DNA of 64,000 bases from JALYUA01 sp038239305 (GTDB lineage Bacteria > Acidobacteriota > Thermoanaerobaculia > UBA5066 > Gp7-AA6), in contig JBBSEW010000007.1 of NCBI GenBank assembly GCA_038239305.1, positions 41,524-105,523 of the forward strand, written 5' to 3'. How positions within the stretch are numbered: position 1 is the first letter of the stretch; every line of letters begins with the position of its first letter. A program made the translations under genes and the position numbers. The notes under the pieces were generated by a model. That model was not told where the DNA came from, ran no database searches, and worked only from the letters and a program-made list of their open reading frames with translations. This document shows, one piece after another, positions 1 to 7,148 of the stretch.

Positions 1-525
1 CGGGCGAACGACGTCTCCCAGGACTCGAGCTTCGCACCGGCTCCTTCCGCCGGAAAGCACGACGACCCGCAATTCGGCACCCACCACGCGCGCGACGCGT
101 CCCGCCTCCTCGAGACCATCGGCTGGAAGGCCCAGCTCTTCTCTTCGGCGATGAAGCTGAACACGCAGTACATGCACTCATTGTGGTTCGACCTGGAGCT
201 GGCCCATCCGATGACGAAGGAGAAAGCGCTCGACCGCCTGCGCAACAACAAGCGCATCGCGATGACGGAGAAGCGCTCCTCGAACCAGATCTTTTCGTTC
301 GGCCGGGACCATGGCTACTACGGAAGAATCCTGTCCCAGGCCGTTGTCGCTTCTCCCACGGTCACGGTCAACGGAGACCGCGAGGTCGTCGGCTTCTGCT
401 TCACGCCCCAGGATGGAAACTCGCTCGCCTCCTCGATCACCGCGGCGCTGTGGCTGATGGAGCCGGATTTCAACCGACAGGAGAGGCTGGCGGTACTCGA
501 GAGATTCTTCTTTCGAGAAATCTGA
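1..525 (+). CDS. C-terminal part of a type II (archaeal-type) GAPDH-like protein, 5' end cut by the window
   Basis: Frame 1 is open from the first base and ends at TGA 523-525, so only the last 174 residues are visible. The pattern HH, then a strand ending QYMHSL, a helix TKEKALDRLRNNKRI, then FSFGRD and a final helix ASSITAALWLM follows the C-terminal catalytic domain of archaeal type II glyceraldehyde-3-phosphate dehydrogenases (HHGPDV, TLMHMH, EYGRD, final IRAM helix). The nucleotide-binding domain and catalytic Cys lie outside the window. The match is by remembered family pattern, so the substrate is open; another semialdehyde dehydrogenase-like member is possible. It stands apart from the next gene by a repeat-bearing spacer. 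Confidence 0.5.
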   Translation, partial: RANDVSQDSSFAPAPSAGKHDDPQFGTHHARDASRLLETIGWKAQLFSSAMKLNTQYMHSLWFDLELAHPMTKEKALDRLRNNKRIAMTEKRSSNQIFSFGRDHGYYGRILSQAVVASPTVTVNGDREVVGFCFTPQDGNSLASSITAALWLMEPDFNRQERLAVLERFFFREI

Positions 526-557
526 TTCCTGCTCGAACCCTCACGCCGATCATCACG

Positions 558-616
558 AATCGGGTGATCGGGTAATCGGGTGATTGGGTGATCAATCTGC
601 GGATCGGGTGATCGGA
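558..616. repeat. GATCGGGT-type 8-nt tandem repeats in the spacer 526-830
   Basis: The spacer between the GAPDH-like gene and the zinc-ribbon gene (305 bp) has no gene. It holds about six degenerate copies of an 8-nt unit GATCGGGT, with AATCGGGT and GATTGGGT variants, followed by a different repeat at 731-770. The same unit recurs at 11248-11314, 24600-24630, 32582-32648 and, inverted, 45952-46050. Confidence 0.8.
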
Positions 617-730
617 GGAGCGGGGATGCGAGTCGGAATCTCGCGATCAATCGAACTATCGAGCATCGGAAATCTTGACGCCGCGGCGAAATCGTCGCGT
701 TGAAGGGTAGCTGGGTGGGGGTCCCTCTCC

Positions 731-770
731 GCTTTCCCGTTTCCGTTTCCCGTTTCCATTTCCCGTTTCC
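731..770. repeat. TTTCCCG/GTTTCCC 7-nt tandem repeats
   Basis: A pyrimidine-rich run of CGTTTCC-type units with small variations. It is the complement of the GGGAAAC repeats at 4055-4077 and 4600-4660. Confidence 0.75.
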
Positions 771-811
771 TGCCCTCCGCCAGAGCCCAGGCGTGGATCG
801 AGACATCTGGC

Positions 812-820
812 TGCTACACT
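812..820 (+). promoter_or_regulatory. Extended -10 promoter element TGCTACACT
   Basis: TG-C-TACACT ends 10 nt before the ATG at 831. There is no Shine-Dalgarno between them, so the transcript would start about 4 nt before the ATG. No clear -35 is seen. Confidence 0.4.
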
Positions 821-830
821 GCTCGATCAC

Positions 831-2129
831 ATGGACTGGGTAACCTGTCCCAAGTGCGGTTTCACGCAGATTCCCACGGAGAAGTGCCTTCGCTGCGGGC
901 GGCCTTCGTCTCCGCCGGATCGCGAGACCGTGGCCGCTCCCACGACGCTTCCTCCTCGGGCGCCTGGTCCGGCGGGCGAGGCCGTTCGGACGGTCGCCGT
1001 CGACCGGCCCCCCGGATCGTCCCCCGGCGCGGCATCCCCTGTCCCGAAAGGCCCCCCTTCTCCTTCTTCTCCTGCTGCGGCGCCCGCCCTCTCGCCGCGC
1101 TCCGGCTCCACGATCGATCCCGGGGACGCGTCCGCGGCTTCCTCCCCATCCGGGTCGCGATCCCCGGCTTTCCGCCCTGCTTCCAACCCCAACCCGCCAC
1201 GGACGCCGCCGCCGGGAGCCCGGCCAACCCGCGGCCGCGGCCCCACCCTCGTCGCAATCGGCGGCCTCGCCGCTCTCCTGCTTGCCGTGGCGGTCGTCCT
1301 GACGCGCGCCCCGAGCAACTCCAGCGCCGGCCTGCCGGTCGTCACCCCCGCTCCGGACACCGGACCGGCCTCCCCCGTCCTCGACCTCTCGGGCCGGTGG
1401 GAGACGGAATTTTCGAAGACGCTTCCGGGGCCGCCTCCCCGGCCTGCCCTGAAACAGGCGTACCTCGAGACGGACCGGGTGGGGAACATTCTCGCCGCGG
1501 GCGTTCTCCTGACCGATCCCGGAAGAGGAGGCGCCGGAGCCGGATATCGTCTGGCGACGGACGGACCGCAGCGGCTCGGCGAGGTGTCCTCGGCGCTCGC
1601 CGGCGCCCCCGCCGGAGCTTCCCTGCCGCAGGTGGACTTCATCCCGGTCCCTGCCTGGATGCCGCATCGCGACCGCGTCTGGCGCGCCCTCGAAGGCCAG
1701 AGCCGGCGCGTGCTCGACGTGCGCTACGTGTTGCTCGAATCCGTCGAGGACGACTACGTCGTCCAGGCGGGGCTCAACCGGAGCGGGTTTCTCTCCTATG
1801 CGTTCTTCTCGCGCGGGTACGCGCACGACCGTGGGCTCGACGCCCTCTCGTCCGTGATCCATCCGGACCCGGGCAGCTCGCTCGGCGGATTCAAGAATCT
1901 CGTCTGGGACTTCTCGGGAGCCGCGGACTTCCTCAAGCTCGAGGTCTACGCGACACTCTCCGGCCCGGAAGGCACGACCGACCGGCTCACCCTGAAGAGA
2001 GCCGCGACGGACGGGGCTCCGGGGGCGCCGGCCCCGCCGCGCGGTAATCGTCCTTCCGCGACGGTCAAGGCTCCCGGTTCACCTGCGGGCGCGGCCCACG
2101 CGGCTTCACCCGGCTCTACGCCGAAATGA
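831..2129 (+). CDS. Zinc-ribbon, single-pass membrane protein of unknown function (432 aa)
   Basis: The N-terminus has a four-cysteine zinc ribbon (C6-x2-C9 and C19-x2-C22). A long Pro/Ser/Ala-rich linker runs to about residue 135 and a hydrophobic helix spans roughly residues 139-158. A C-terminal domain of about 200 residues (starting near DLSGRWETEF) follows, then a second low-complexity Pro/Gly tail. The layout suggests a cytoplasmic ribbon, a flexible linker and a periplasmic domain. Zinc ribbons of this kind in bacterial membrane proteins are usually structural; I recognise no enzyme motif. The start is supported by the -10 element just upstream. The 3' end overlaps the convergent NYN gene by 14 bp. 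Function unknown. Confidence 0.8.
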   Translation: MDWVTCPKCGFTQIPTEKCLRCGRPSSPPDRETVAAPTTLPPRAPGPAGEAVRTVAVDRPPGSSPGAASPVPKGPPSPSSPAAAPALSPRSGSTIDPGDASAASSPSGSRSPAFRPASNPNPPRTPPPGARPTRGRGPTLVAIGGLAALLLAVAVVLTRAPSNSSAGLPVVTPAPDTGPASPVLDLSGRWETEFSKTLPGPPPRPALKQAYLETDRVGNILAAGVLLTDPGRGGAGAGYRLATDGPQRLGEVSSALAGAPAGASLPQVDFIPVPAWMPHRDRVWRALEGQSRRVLDVRYVLLESVEDDYVVQAGLNRSGFLSYAFFSRGYAHDRGLDALSSVIHPDPGSSLGGFKNLVWDFSGAADFLKLEVYATLSGPEGTTDRLTLKRAATDGAPGAPAPPRGNRPSATVKAPGSPAGAAHAASPGSTPK

Positions 2130-3171
2130 TGTAGCCGCCGCTCTTCGCGTCTTTCTTCATCGAAAGAAGCTTGAGCTTCTCGGCGTCCTCGAGGACCTCC
2201 GAAAACGACTTGTAGCCGTAGTAAGTTTCGTTGAAATACGGCTGCTTGCGCTGCATCGTCTGCTTGATCATCGAGCCCCAGATCACGTCGTAGTTCTCGC
2301 GCAGCAGGGCCTGCATCGACTCGAGCAGGAGCCGGAAGAGCTCTCGCTTCTTTTCGGGCAGGTTTTCGATCGAGGGCAGCTCGCGGGTTTCCCGCACGAG
2401 GTCCTCGTAGAAGATGAACTCGTCGCAGTTCGTCAGGAGGAGCTCGGACGTCGAGTTCTTCACGCCGACGCCGATGACGTTCTTGTCGTTCTCCTTGAGC
2501 TTCGAAACGAGGGGCGAGAAATCCGAGTCGCCCGAGCAGATGACGAAGGTCGTGATGTGCGTCTTCGAGTTGGCGAGGTCCATCGCGTCAACGACCATCC
2601 GGATGTCGGCCGAGTTCTTCCCGCTGTAGTTGCGCTGCGGGATCTCGATCAGCTCGATCGCCGCTTCGTGAAACTCACGCTTGTAGTCCGCGTAACGGGT
2701 CCAGTCGGCGTATGCCTTCTTGTACACGATGCGGCCCTTTTCAATGAGCCGCTGCAGGACGAGGTGGATGTCGAATTTCTTGTACTTCGCGTCCCGGGCT
2801 CCGAGAGCGATGTTCTCGAAGTCGATGAAAAGGGAGAGCCGCTGGTCGACCGACGCGCGCGCGGGGGGAGCCGGCGCCGCGCCGAGCGACATGGATGTCA
2901 TGGGCGACATGGAACTGGAGTGTCCGCCGCTCGTACCCGACAGGGTCCCGGCGCTCGGCCCGGACGGCGTGAACAGGGCCGGTGCCGGCGCGGGGGCGAG
3001 GATGGCGGGGAGAGCAGGGGCCGGCGTCGGCGAGGGATGGTCGCCGCCATTTAAGAGGCCTTCCGCGCCGGCGGGCCGGGCCTTGTGCCTCCGCGCTCCT
3101 CCCCGGCGCCGGCGAGGTTTTTTGTCCCCTTCCTCGGCGGCGGGAAAAGGGATCGTGTCGTCGTCGTTCAT
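2116..3171 (-). CDS. NYN (PIN-like) domain ribonuclease-family protein with C-terminal OST-HTH/LOTUS-like domain
   Basis: The first 108 residues are basic and Pro/Ala-rich, with an RRRRGG stretch, and look disordered. Residues 111-250 form a NYN domain: FIDFEN (Asp117), then DIRMVVDAMD and CSGDSDFSPL supply the conserved acidic residues expected of a PIN-like metal-dependent nuclease. The rest (about 265-351) has the short helical and wing pattern of an OST-HTH domain, ending KKDAKSGGYIISA. NYN proteins are thought to cut or bind RNA. The start overlaps the stop of the upstream thioesterase (ATGA), so the two are probably co-transcribed. The target RNA is unknown. Confidence 0.88.
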   Translation of the reverse strand: MNDDDTIPFPAAEEGDKKPRRRRGGARRHKARPAGAEGLLNGGDHPSPTPAPALPAILAPAPAPALFTPSGPSAGTLSGTSGGHSSSMSPMTSMSLGAAPAPPARASVDQRLSLFIDFENIALGARDAKYKKFDIHLVLQRLIEKGRIVYKKAYADWTRYADYKREFHEAAIELIEIPQRNYSGKNSADIRMVVDAMDLANSKTHITTFVICSGDSDFSPLVSKLKENDKNVIGVGVKNSTSELLLTNCDEFIFYEDLVRETRELPSIENLPEKKRELFRLLLESMQALLRENYDVIWGSMIKQTMQRKQPYFNETYYGYKSFSEVLEDAEKLKLLSMKKDAKSGGYIISA

Positions 3172-3650
3172 GGTTGTCCTTCCGGTGCGTAGTCGAACGA
3201 GGAGGTCGTTAGCAGAAACGACGTGAGAACGCGGGCCACGGATCGGCCCTCCGCGTCCACGACATCGACATCGCCGATATTGATCCGCCGCCCCTTTTTT
3301 ACGATGCGGGCGCGGGCCCAGACGTCTCCTCGAGCGCGACGGAGAAAGTGGATGGTCAAGTCCGCGGTCGCGAACCCCATCTTTCCGTCGAAGTTGGTCG
3401 AAAGTGCGAAGGCGACCGCCGTGTCCGCCAGCATGGCGAGAATCCCCCCATGGATCGTTCCGGATCCATTGGTGACCCCATCCCGGTACGGAAGCTTGAG
3501 GACGGCCCGGTCGAGCGAAAGCTCTTCGAGCTCCGGGTGGAGCCAGCCGATCGCCGGGTTTCCCGCAAGCCGCCGCCGCAGCCGCACGAGAAGATCCGGA
3601 GCCAGGGGATCCGAGCCGCCCCGAACGGGCGCTGTCGTCGTCGCACTCAT
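3168..3650 (-). CDS. PaaI-family hotdog thioesterase
   Basis: 160 aa with the hotdog signature NGSGTIHGGILAMLADTA (around residues 60-77), in which the GG-x8-D pattern of PaaI-type acyl-CoA thioesterases is visible, followed by the strands ATADLTIHFLRRARGDVWA and GDVDVVDAEGRSVARV. Expected reaction: hydrolysis of a small or aromatic acyl-CoA in the cytoplasm; substrate not deducible. It heads a two-gene unit with the NYN gene (4-bp ATGA overlap). A TATAAT lies 9 nt before its ATG, with no Shine-Dalgarno. Confidence 0.85.
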   Translation of the reverse strand: MSATTTAPVRGGSDPLAPDLLVRLRRRLAGNPAIGWLHPELEELSLDRAVLKLPYRDGVTNGSGTIHGGILAMLADTAVAFALSTNFDGKMGFATADLTIHFLRRARGDVWARARIVKKGRRINIGDVDVVDAEGRSVARVLTSFLLTTSSFDYAPEGQP

Positions 3651-3659
3651 AAACGATTG

Positions 3660-3665
3660 ATTATA
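3660..3665 (-). promoter_or_regulatory. TATAAT -10 element, 9 nt before the thioesterase ATG
   Basis: On the minus strand a perfect TATAAT is followed by CAATCGTTT and the ATG at 3650. The spacing implies a leader of about two or three bases. No good -35 is seen at 17 nt. Confidence 0.5.
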
Positions 3666-3761
3666 CTGGAGAACGGGGAACTGGACGGGACCTCGCCTGC
3701 CGGCTATCGGCTCTCCGCCCCGAGAAAAGGCCGGCCGGGTCGCGTTCGACGGCGAACAGCC

Positions 3762-4043
3762 TCAGGGGCCGAGGTCTTCATCGCCTTCGGCGGGCTCGCG
3801 CTCGTAATACGGAAGCTCTTCCGCGCGCTTGGTCGAGTTGTCCACGTCTTTGGGAACTTCCACGATCGTGCGAGTCACGTTCGGGTCGCAGGTCTCGTTC
3901 TCACACTCGTAGGTATAGACGTTCTTGTCAGGATGCTTGCGGAAGCCGACGACGGTTTGATAAGTCTCGCAGTTGCCGCACTTGATCGACATCATGAAAA
4001 TGTCGACCACGTGCTTGTCGGGGCCGTCCGGGGATGGTTCCAC
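3762..4043 (-). CDS. Small four-cysteine zinc-binding-type protein, unknown function
   Basis: 93 aa with two Cys pairs, C22-x2-C25 and C47-x4-C52, separated by strands (YQTVVGFRKHPDKNVYTYECE), which looks like a small zinc ribbon, and an acidic C-terminus. I chose the GTG at 4043 because TATTAT (4055-4050) lies exactly 6 nt upstream, as for leaderless genes elsewhere in the window. An internal ATG at residue 17 would still keep all four cysteines. No family name recognised. Its promoter shares the short spacer with the start of the divergent secreted-protein gene. Confidence 0.65.
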   Translation of the reverse strand: MEPSPDGPDKHVVDIFMMSIKCGNCETYQTVVGFRKHPDKNVYTYECENETCDPNVTRTIVEVPKDVDNSTKRAEELPYYEREPAEGDEDLGP

Positions 4044-4049
4044 CCGGGG

Positions 4050-4055
4050 ATAATA
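4050..4055 (-). promoter_or_regulatory. TATTAT -10 element, 6 nt before a GTG start
   Basis: Minus-strand TATTAT followed by CCCCGG and the GTG at 4043: leaderless spacing. Confidence 0.4.
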
Positions 4056-4077
4056 CGGGAAACGGGAAACGGGAAAC
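4055..4077. repeat. GGGAAAC 7-nt tandem repeat (3 copies)
   Basis: Three near-perfect copies of GGGAAAC/ACGGGAA precede the secreted-protein gene. The same unit recurs at 4640-4660 and, inverted, at 731-770. Confidence 0.85.
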
Positions 4078-4108
4078 GAAAGTCATCAACCGATCGGAGC
4101 GCAATGCC

Positions 4109-4597
4109 ATGAAGTTTTCGGGCCTGCTCAAGAATGTGGCCGCGACCCTGGTCCTGGCCTCGCCCCTCCTGCTCTCGCGAGATGCCGCGGGACAGCCGCC
4201 CGCCGGCCGGAACGGAACATTCGAAAAGACGATTCCCCTGCCCCGCACCGGCGAGGCGAGGCTTGGCTGGGCTGCCGGCGGCTGCAGCGTCCGCGCGGTG
4301 TCGCTTCGGAACTATCCATCGAGCGAGGACATCGAAAAGGCGCGGAAGGATCCGGACGAGAAGGACTGGCTGTGGTGGGATTTTCACGTCGACAATCGCA
4401 GCTCGTCGCCATGCCGGATCGCAATCGTCGTCGACGTGTACGACCGGTCCGGGAGTGTCGTCAAGTCGAGCGACAAGAGCGACACGGTTGACGAGCACAA
4501 GGTCGACGACAACATCCGGATCTCCACGCGGATGCGGACCATCGACATCGTGAATGCGCCCCACGCGCGCATCCGGGTGGAAATCGGCCCGAAGTGA
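4109..4597 (+). CDS. Small secreted protein of unknown function (162 aa)
   Basis: The ATG at 4109 gives a standard signal peptide (MKFSGLLKNVAATLVLASPLLLSRDAAG, cleavage near residue 28). An upstream in-frame ATG at 4034 would read through the GGGAAAC repeat and is rejected. The mature part has DWLWWDFHVDNRSSSPCRIAIVVDVYDRSG, typical of an extracytoplasmic beta-sandwich in which a bulk property such as an FxxG/IgG-like comparison of strands is likely (DUF-type FN3/FxLYD-like); this is inference. Two cysteines (GGCSV and SPCRI) could form a disulphide. It overlaps ygfZ by GTGA if that start is real. Confidence 0.65.
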   Translation: MKFSGLLKNVAATLVLASPLLLSRDAAGQPPAGRNGTFEKTIPLPRTGEARLGWAAGGCSVRAVSLRNYPSSEDIEKARKDPDEKDWLWWDFHVDNRSSSPCRIAIVVDVYDRSGSVVKSSDKSDTVDEHKVDDNIRISTRMRTIDIVNAPHARIRVEIGPK

Positions 4598-5601
4598 CGG
4601 GGACGGGAACGGGAACGGGAACGACGCAGGCGGAAAACGGAAAACGGGAAACGGGAAACGACACGGAGGGCCGGGCGCCCGTCCGCCTTTCGTTCGCGTT
4701 TCGCGCCTACCCGAGCGCGGTGCTCGACGTCGAGGGGCCGGACCGTGTTGCATTCCTTCAGGGGCAGCTCGCTTCGGACGTGCGCCTCGCGGAAATTGGC
4801 CGGGCGATCCCCGCGGTCGGTCTGACACCGAAGGGAAAGATCCTCTACGCCGGACGCCTCGTCGGCGGGAGCGATCGGCTTCGCCTCCTGATCCCCGCCG
4901 GGAATGATGAGCGCGAGCGCGTGCTCGTCCACCTCCGCAAGTACGCCGCGTTTCAGAAGGTCTCGATCGTCGATCGGACGGCCGAGATTGCGCGCGTCGC
5001 CTTCTTCGGGCCCACGCCCGGCGGGAACGCCGGCGAGATCGTCCCGCCCGACGGGTCAGGCGGAGTCGATGTTCTGGAGGACACGGCAGGCGAGATCCAC
5101 TCCGAGTGGCTCGTCCCGGCGTCGCGTCTCTCCTCCCTCCTCGCGGGTCTCGAGGCGTCCGGTGGGGTTCTGCTGTCGGAAGAGGAGGCAGACGTCCGAC
5201 GCATCGAGGCGGGCCGCGCCGAGTGGGGCATCGACGCCGACGAGTCGAACCTCCCGGACGAGGCCGGGCTCGCCGATGCGGTTTCGATCACAAAGGGCTG
5301 CTACGTCGGCCAGGAGATCGTCGCCCGGCTTCGCACGTACGGCCGGACGAATCGGAGGCTCGTCGGATACCGCTTTCCGGAAGGCCTCCTTCCCCGGGGC
5401 TCGGTTCTTCGCCGGCCGGACGATCACGCGCCGGAGACGTCCCGGGTCGAGCTCGGCCGGATCACGAGCGCGGCTGTTTCCCCGCGTCTCGGCCCGATCG
5501 GGCTCGGATACGCGTTCCGGGATATCGCCGCCGGCGATCGGCTGGTCTCCACGATCGACCCTTCGCGGAGCGCCGTCGTCTCGACGCTGCCGTTTTCGTG
5601 A
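4594..5601 (+). CDS. ygfZ: YgfZ/GcvT-like folate-binding Fe-S maintenance protein
   Basis: The YgfZ signature KGCYVGQEIVARLRTYG is present (about residues 233-249), with the N-terminal pattern DVEGPDRVAFLQGQLASDV. YgfZ family proteins bind folate and help repair or assemble [4Fe-4S] enzymes, with the Cys of KGCYxGQE being essential. The start is uncertain. GTG 4594 overlaps the previous stop (GTGA), but its first 25 codons are made entirely of the GGGAAC/GGAAAAC tandem repeat (MTGTGTGTGT...). GTG 4720 would start at the conserved domain. The 3' neighbour is a decayed fragment. Confidence 0.88.
   Translation: MTGTGTGTGTTQAENGKRETGNDTEGRAPVRLSFAFRAYPSAVLDVEGPDRVAFLQGQLASDVRLAEIGRAIPAVGLTPKGKILYAGRLVGGSDRLRLLIPAGNDERERVLVHLRKYAAFQKVSIVDRTAEIARVAFFGPTPGGNAGEIVPPDGSGGVDVLEDTAGEIHSEWLVPASRLSSLLAGLEASGGVLLSEEEADVRRIEAGRAEWGIDADESNLPDEAGLADAVSITKGCYVGQEIVARLRTYGRTNRRLVGYRFPEGLLPRGSVLRRPDDHAPETSRVELGRITSAAVSPRLGPIGLGYAFRDIAAGDRLVSTIDPSRSAVVSTLPFS
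4600..4660. repeat. GGGAAC and GGAAAAC/GGGAAAC tandem repeats overlapping the 5' end of ygfZ
   Basis: Four 6-nt GGGAAC copies, then about four 7-8-nt GGAAAAC/GGGAAAC copies. If ygfZ starts at 4594, the repeat is translated. Confidence 0.85.
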
Positions 5602-5649
5602 TTCCAGCGGATACACCGAACGTCGTCCTGGTGGCGGCCGTGCCCGCCA

Positions 5650-5835
5650 TCTCCTGAACGCGTCGACGCTCCGGCGAACGCCGGCGGCGAAGTCGGGTTC
5701 TCCGTCATCCTGCAGCCCCTGATCTCGTCGGCGCTCGCCGTCGGCGTCCTCCGGGAAGCGTGGAGCGGCGCGCCACTCTCGCGGCGGGGCTCATATTCGC
5801 CGGGCTCGCCTCCGGGTCGGCGCCCGGCGCGGCCC
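5650..5835 (+). pseudogene. Possible 3' remnant of an EamA/DMT-family permease, frameshifted
   Basis: The 350-bp gap 5602-5952 has no intact gene. One frame reads GFSVILQPLISSALAVGVLREAW (split here: helix then LREAW). After a shift near 5765-5775, another frame reads TLAAGLIFAGLASGSA. Together they follow the last two helices of EamA transporters (PxxSxxLxxxxLxE, then GAALIxxGL). There is no start codon, and the remainder of such a gene would lie where ygfZ now is, so this would be a truncated relic. The call is by pattern only and could be chance. Confidence 0.3.
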
Positions 5836-5952
5836 CGTCACCGCACCGGAGAAGATCGACGGAAGCCCTTCATCGGCAGCCAGCGCAACCGGGGCCTGCC
5901 ATCGGTTCGATGACGCCGGCGAGCGGACAGCGGTCGGCGGACCGTTCGGGCG

Positions 5953-6423
5953 TCAGATCTTGCAGGTCGCGAGACCGCGCTTCTCGAGATACTGCTGGTG
6001 GTAGTCCTCGGCGGGCCAGAACTTCTCCGCCGGAAGAATCTGCGTGACGATCGGCTTGCGATATCGGCCGCTCTTCCCGAGGGCTTCCACGGAAGCCCTC
6101 GCCGCCGCCTCCTGCTGCGGGTCGTGAAAGAAGATCGCCGAGCGATACTGTTCGCCGACGTCGGGGCCCTGCCGGTTCAATGTCGTCGGATCATGGTTCT
6201 CCCAGAACACGTCGAGCAGCTTGTCGTAAGAGATCCGAGCCGGGTCGTAGGCGATCTCCACGGCCTCGGCGTGACCCGTGTCGCCGCCGCAGACGTCCCG
6301 ATAGGTCGGATTTTCGAGGTTTCCCCCCTCGTATCCCACGGCCGTCGCCGTCACACCTTCCAGCTGCCGGAAGGCGGCCTCGACTCCCCAGAAACAACCC
6401 GCCGCGAAGCTCGCTTTGGCCAT
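5953..6423 (-). CDS. msrA: Peptide methionine sulfoxide reductase A
   Basis: 156 aa with the catalytic motif GCFWG (Cys10) and the family blocks GYEGG, PTYRDVC, GHAEAVEIAYDP, FWENHDPTTLNRQGPDVGEQYRS and DYHQQYLEK. It reduces methionine-S-sulfoxide in proteins or free, using thioredoxin; a trxA gene is at 53.6 kb. A C-terminal Cys (ATCKI) could act as the resolving residue. I chose ATG 6423 over GTG 6441 because AAGGAG (6430-6435) lies 6 nt upstream of it. It is downstream of the coaD operon, on the same strand. Confidence 0.96.
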   Translation of the reverse strand: MAKASFAAGCFWGVEAAFRQLEGVTATAVGYEGGNLENPTYRDVCGGDTGHAEAVEIAYDPARISYDKLLDVFWENHDPTTLNRQGPDVGEQYRSAIFFHDPQQEAAARASVEALGKSGRYRKPIVTQILPAEKFWPAEDYHQQYLEKRGLATCKI

Positions 6424-6504
6424 CGTTTTCTCCTTGCTCACATACGCTTTCGGGGCGCCGCCGGTTTCCCGATTTGGCGGCCCGGCGCCGCCGCCATTCG
6501 CGTT

Positions 6505-6711
6505 TCAGGATCCCGGATGGAAGGCCCGCCACGCCGCGGCGATCCCGACCACGAGAGCCGCCCAGACCACGAGGTGCATGAGCCGCCGGCGACCCGGGCT
6601 CTCCCCTTTCGCCTCGTCCGGAGGGCGGCCGTGATACTGCCGGACGTATCCGGACACGAGCCAGGCGAGCCACAACGAGAAGTAGAGGACGAGCGCGAGC
6701 CGGATCGTCAG
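6505..6711 (-). CDS. Tiny two-helix membrane protein, probable CTG start
   Basis: About 68 aa: a helix (ALVLYFSLWLAWLVSGY), a basic polar loop (QYHGRPPDEAKGESPGRRR) and a second helix (LMHLVVWAALVVGIAAAW), ending at TGA 6505-6507. No ATG, GTG or TTG precedes the first helix in frame. The only candidate is CTG 6711, overlapping the TGA of the thioesterase (CTGA). The nearest alternative, TTG at codon 13, would cut the helix. Loop-helix topology and position at the operon end suggest a small inner-membrane protein; no family recognised. It could be non-coding. Confidence 0.4.
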   Translation of the reverse strand: MTIRLALVLYFSLWLAWLVSGYVRQYHGRPPDEAKGESPGRRRLMHLVVWAALVVGIAAAWRAFHPGS

Positions 6712-7148
6712 GGCACTCTCCGAAACAGAGAAAATGGCCGAAGCATTTCTTCCGGCGCACGGCGCGGCCGTCCGGTTTTGTCCGCGAATACATGGCGAGT
6801 CGAGCCTTCCGAGAGGATGTGCCCCTCATCGCGGATCTCGTAACCGAACGAGCAGCCCCGTCCCGAGAGCTCCGTCATGGTCGTCCGCACCGTGATCGCG
6901 TCGTCGTAGCGTGCCGAGCGGCGATACGTCGCCTCGACGGAGGTCACGAGGATCAGGATCCCCGAGTCCTCCATCGCCCGATACGGAAGACCGGCGGCGC
7001 GACACCATTCCGTCCTTCCGATCTCGAACCAGACGACGTAATTGGCGTGGTAGACGATCCCCATCCCGTCCGTCTCGGAATACCGGACGCGTAGAGCGGT
7101 CTCGACGGTGCGCAGCGGCCTGTCGGCGGCCGGTTTCTCCGGGGTCAG
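6708..7148 (-). CDS. YbgC/FadM-type acyl-CoA thioesterase, probable CTG start
   Basis: Hotdog thioesterase with the 4-hydroxybenzoyl-CoA thioesterase/YbgC signature SETDGMGIVYHANYVVWFE, in which the Asp of ETD is the expected catalytic residue. The first ATG (7064) falls after that Asp and after the first strand (LRVRYSETD), so it cannot be the true start. Reading upstream there is no ATG, GTG or TTG as far as I followed, only CTG 7148, which overlaps the coaD stop as CTGA and gives 146 aa, normal for the family. Role: hydrolysis of acyl-CoA, often linked to the envelope; substrate unknown. Confidence 0.85.
   Translation of the reverse strand: MTPEKPAADRPLRTVETALRVRYSETDGMGIVYHANYVVWFEIGRTEWCRAAGLPYRAMEDSGILILVTSVEATYRRSARYDDAITVRTTMTELSGRGCSFGYEIRDEGHILSEGSTRHVFADKTGRPRRAPEEMLRPFSLFRRVP

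Noticed and set aside
558..616. Possible CRISPR array or iteron origin
   Set aside because: The units are 7-8 nt with no spacers and lie next to no cas, rep or par gene.
318..1862. Long open frame antisense to the zinc-ribbon gene
   Set aside because: Arg/Gly/Pro-rich translation typical of GC-rich shadows; the plus-strand gene has clear domains and a promoter.
4034..4108. Start of the small secreted protein at the upstream ATG 4034
   Set aside because: The added residues read through the GGGAAAC repeat and would bury the signal peptide; ATG 4109 is consistent with secretion.
5760..6047. Open frame crossing from the gap into msrA
   Set aside because: It overlaps the conserved msrA frame; only its first 25 codons carry a permease-like stretch, reported as a possible relic.
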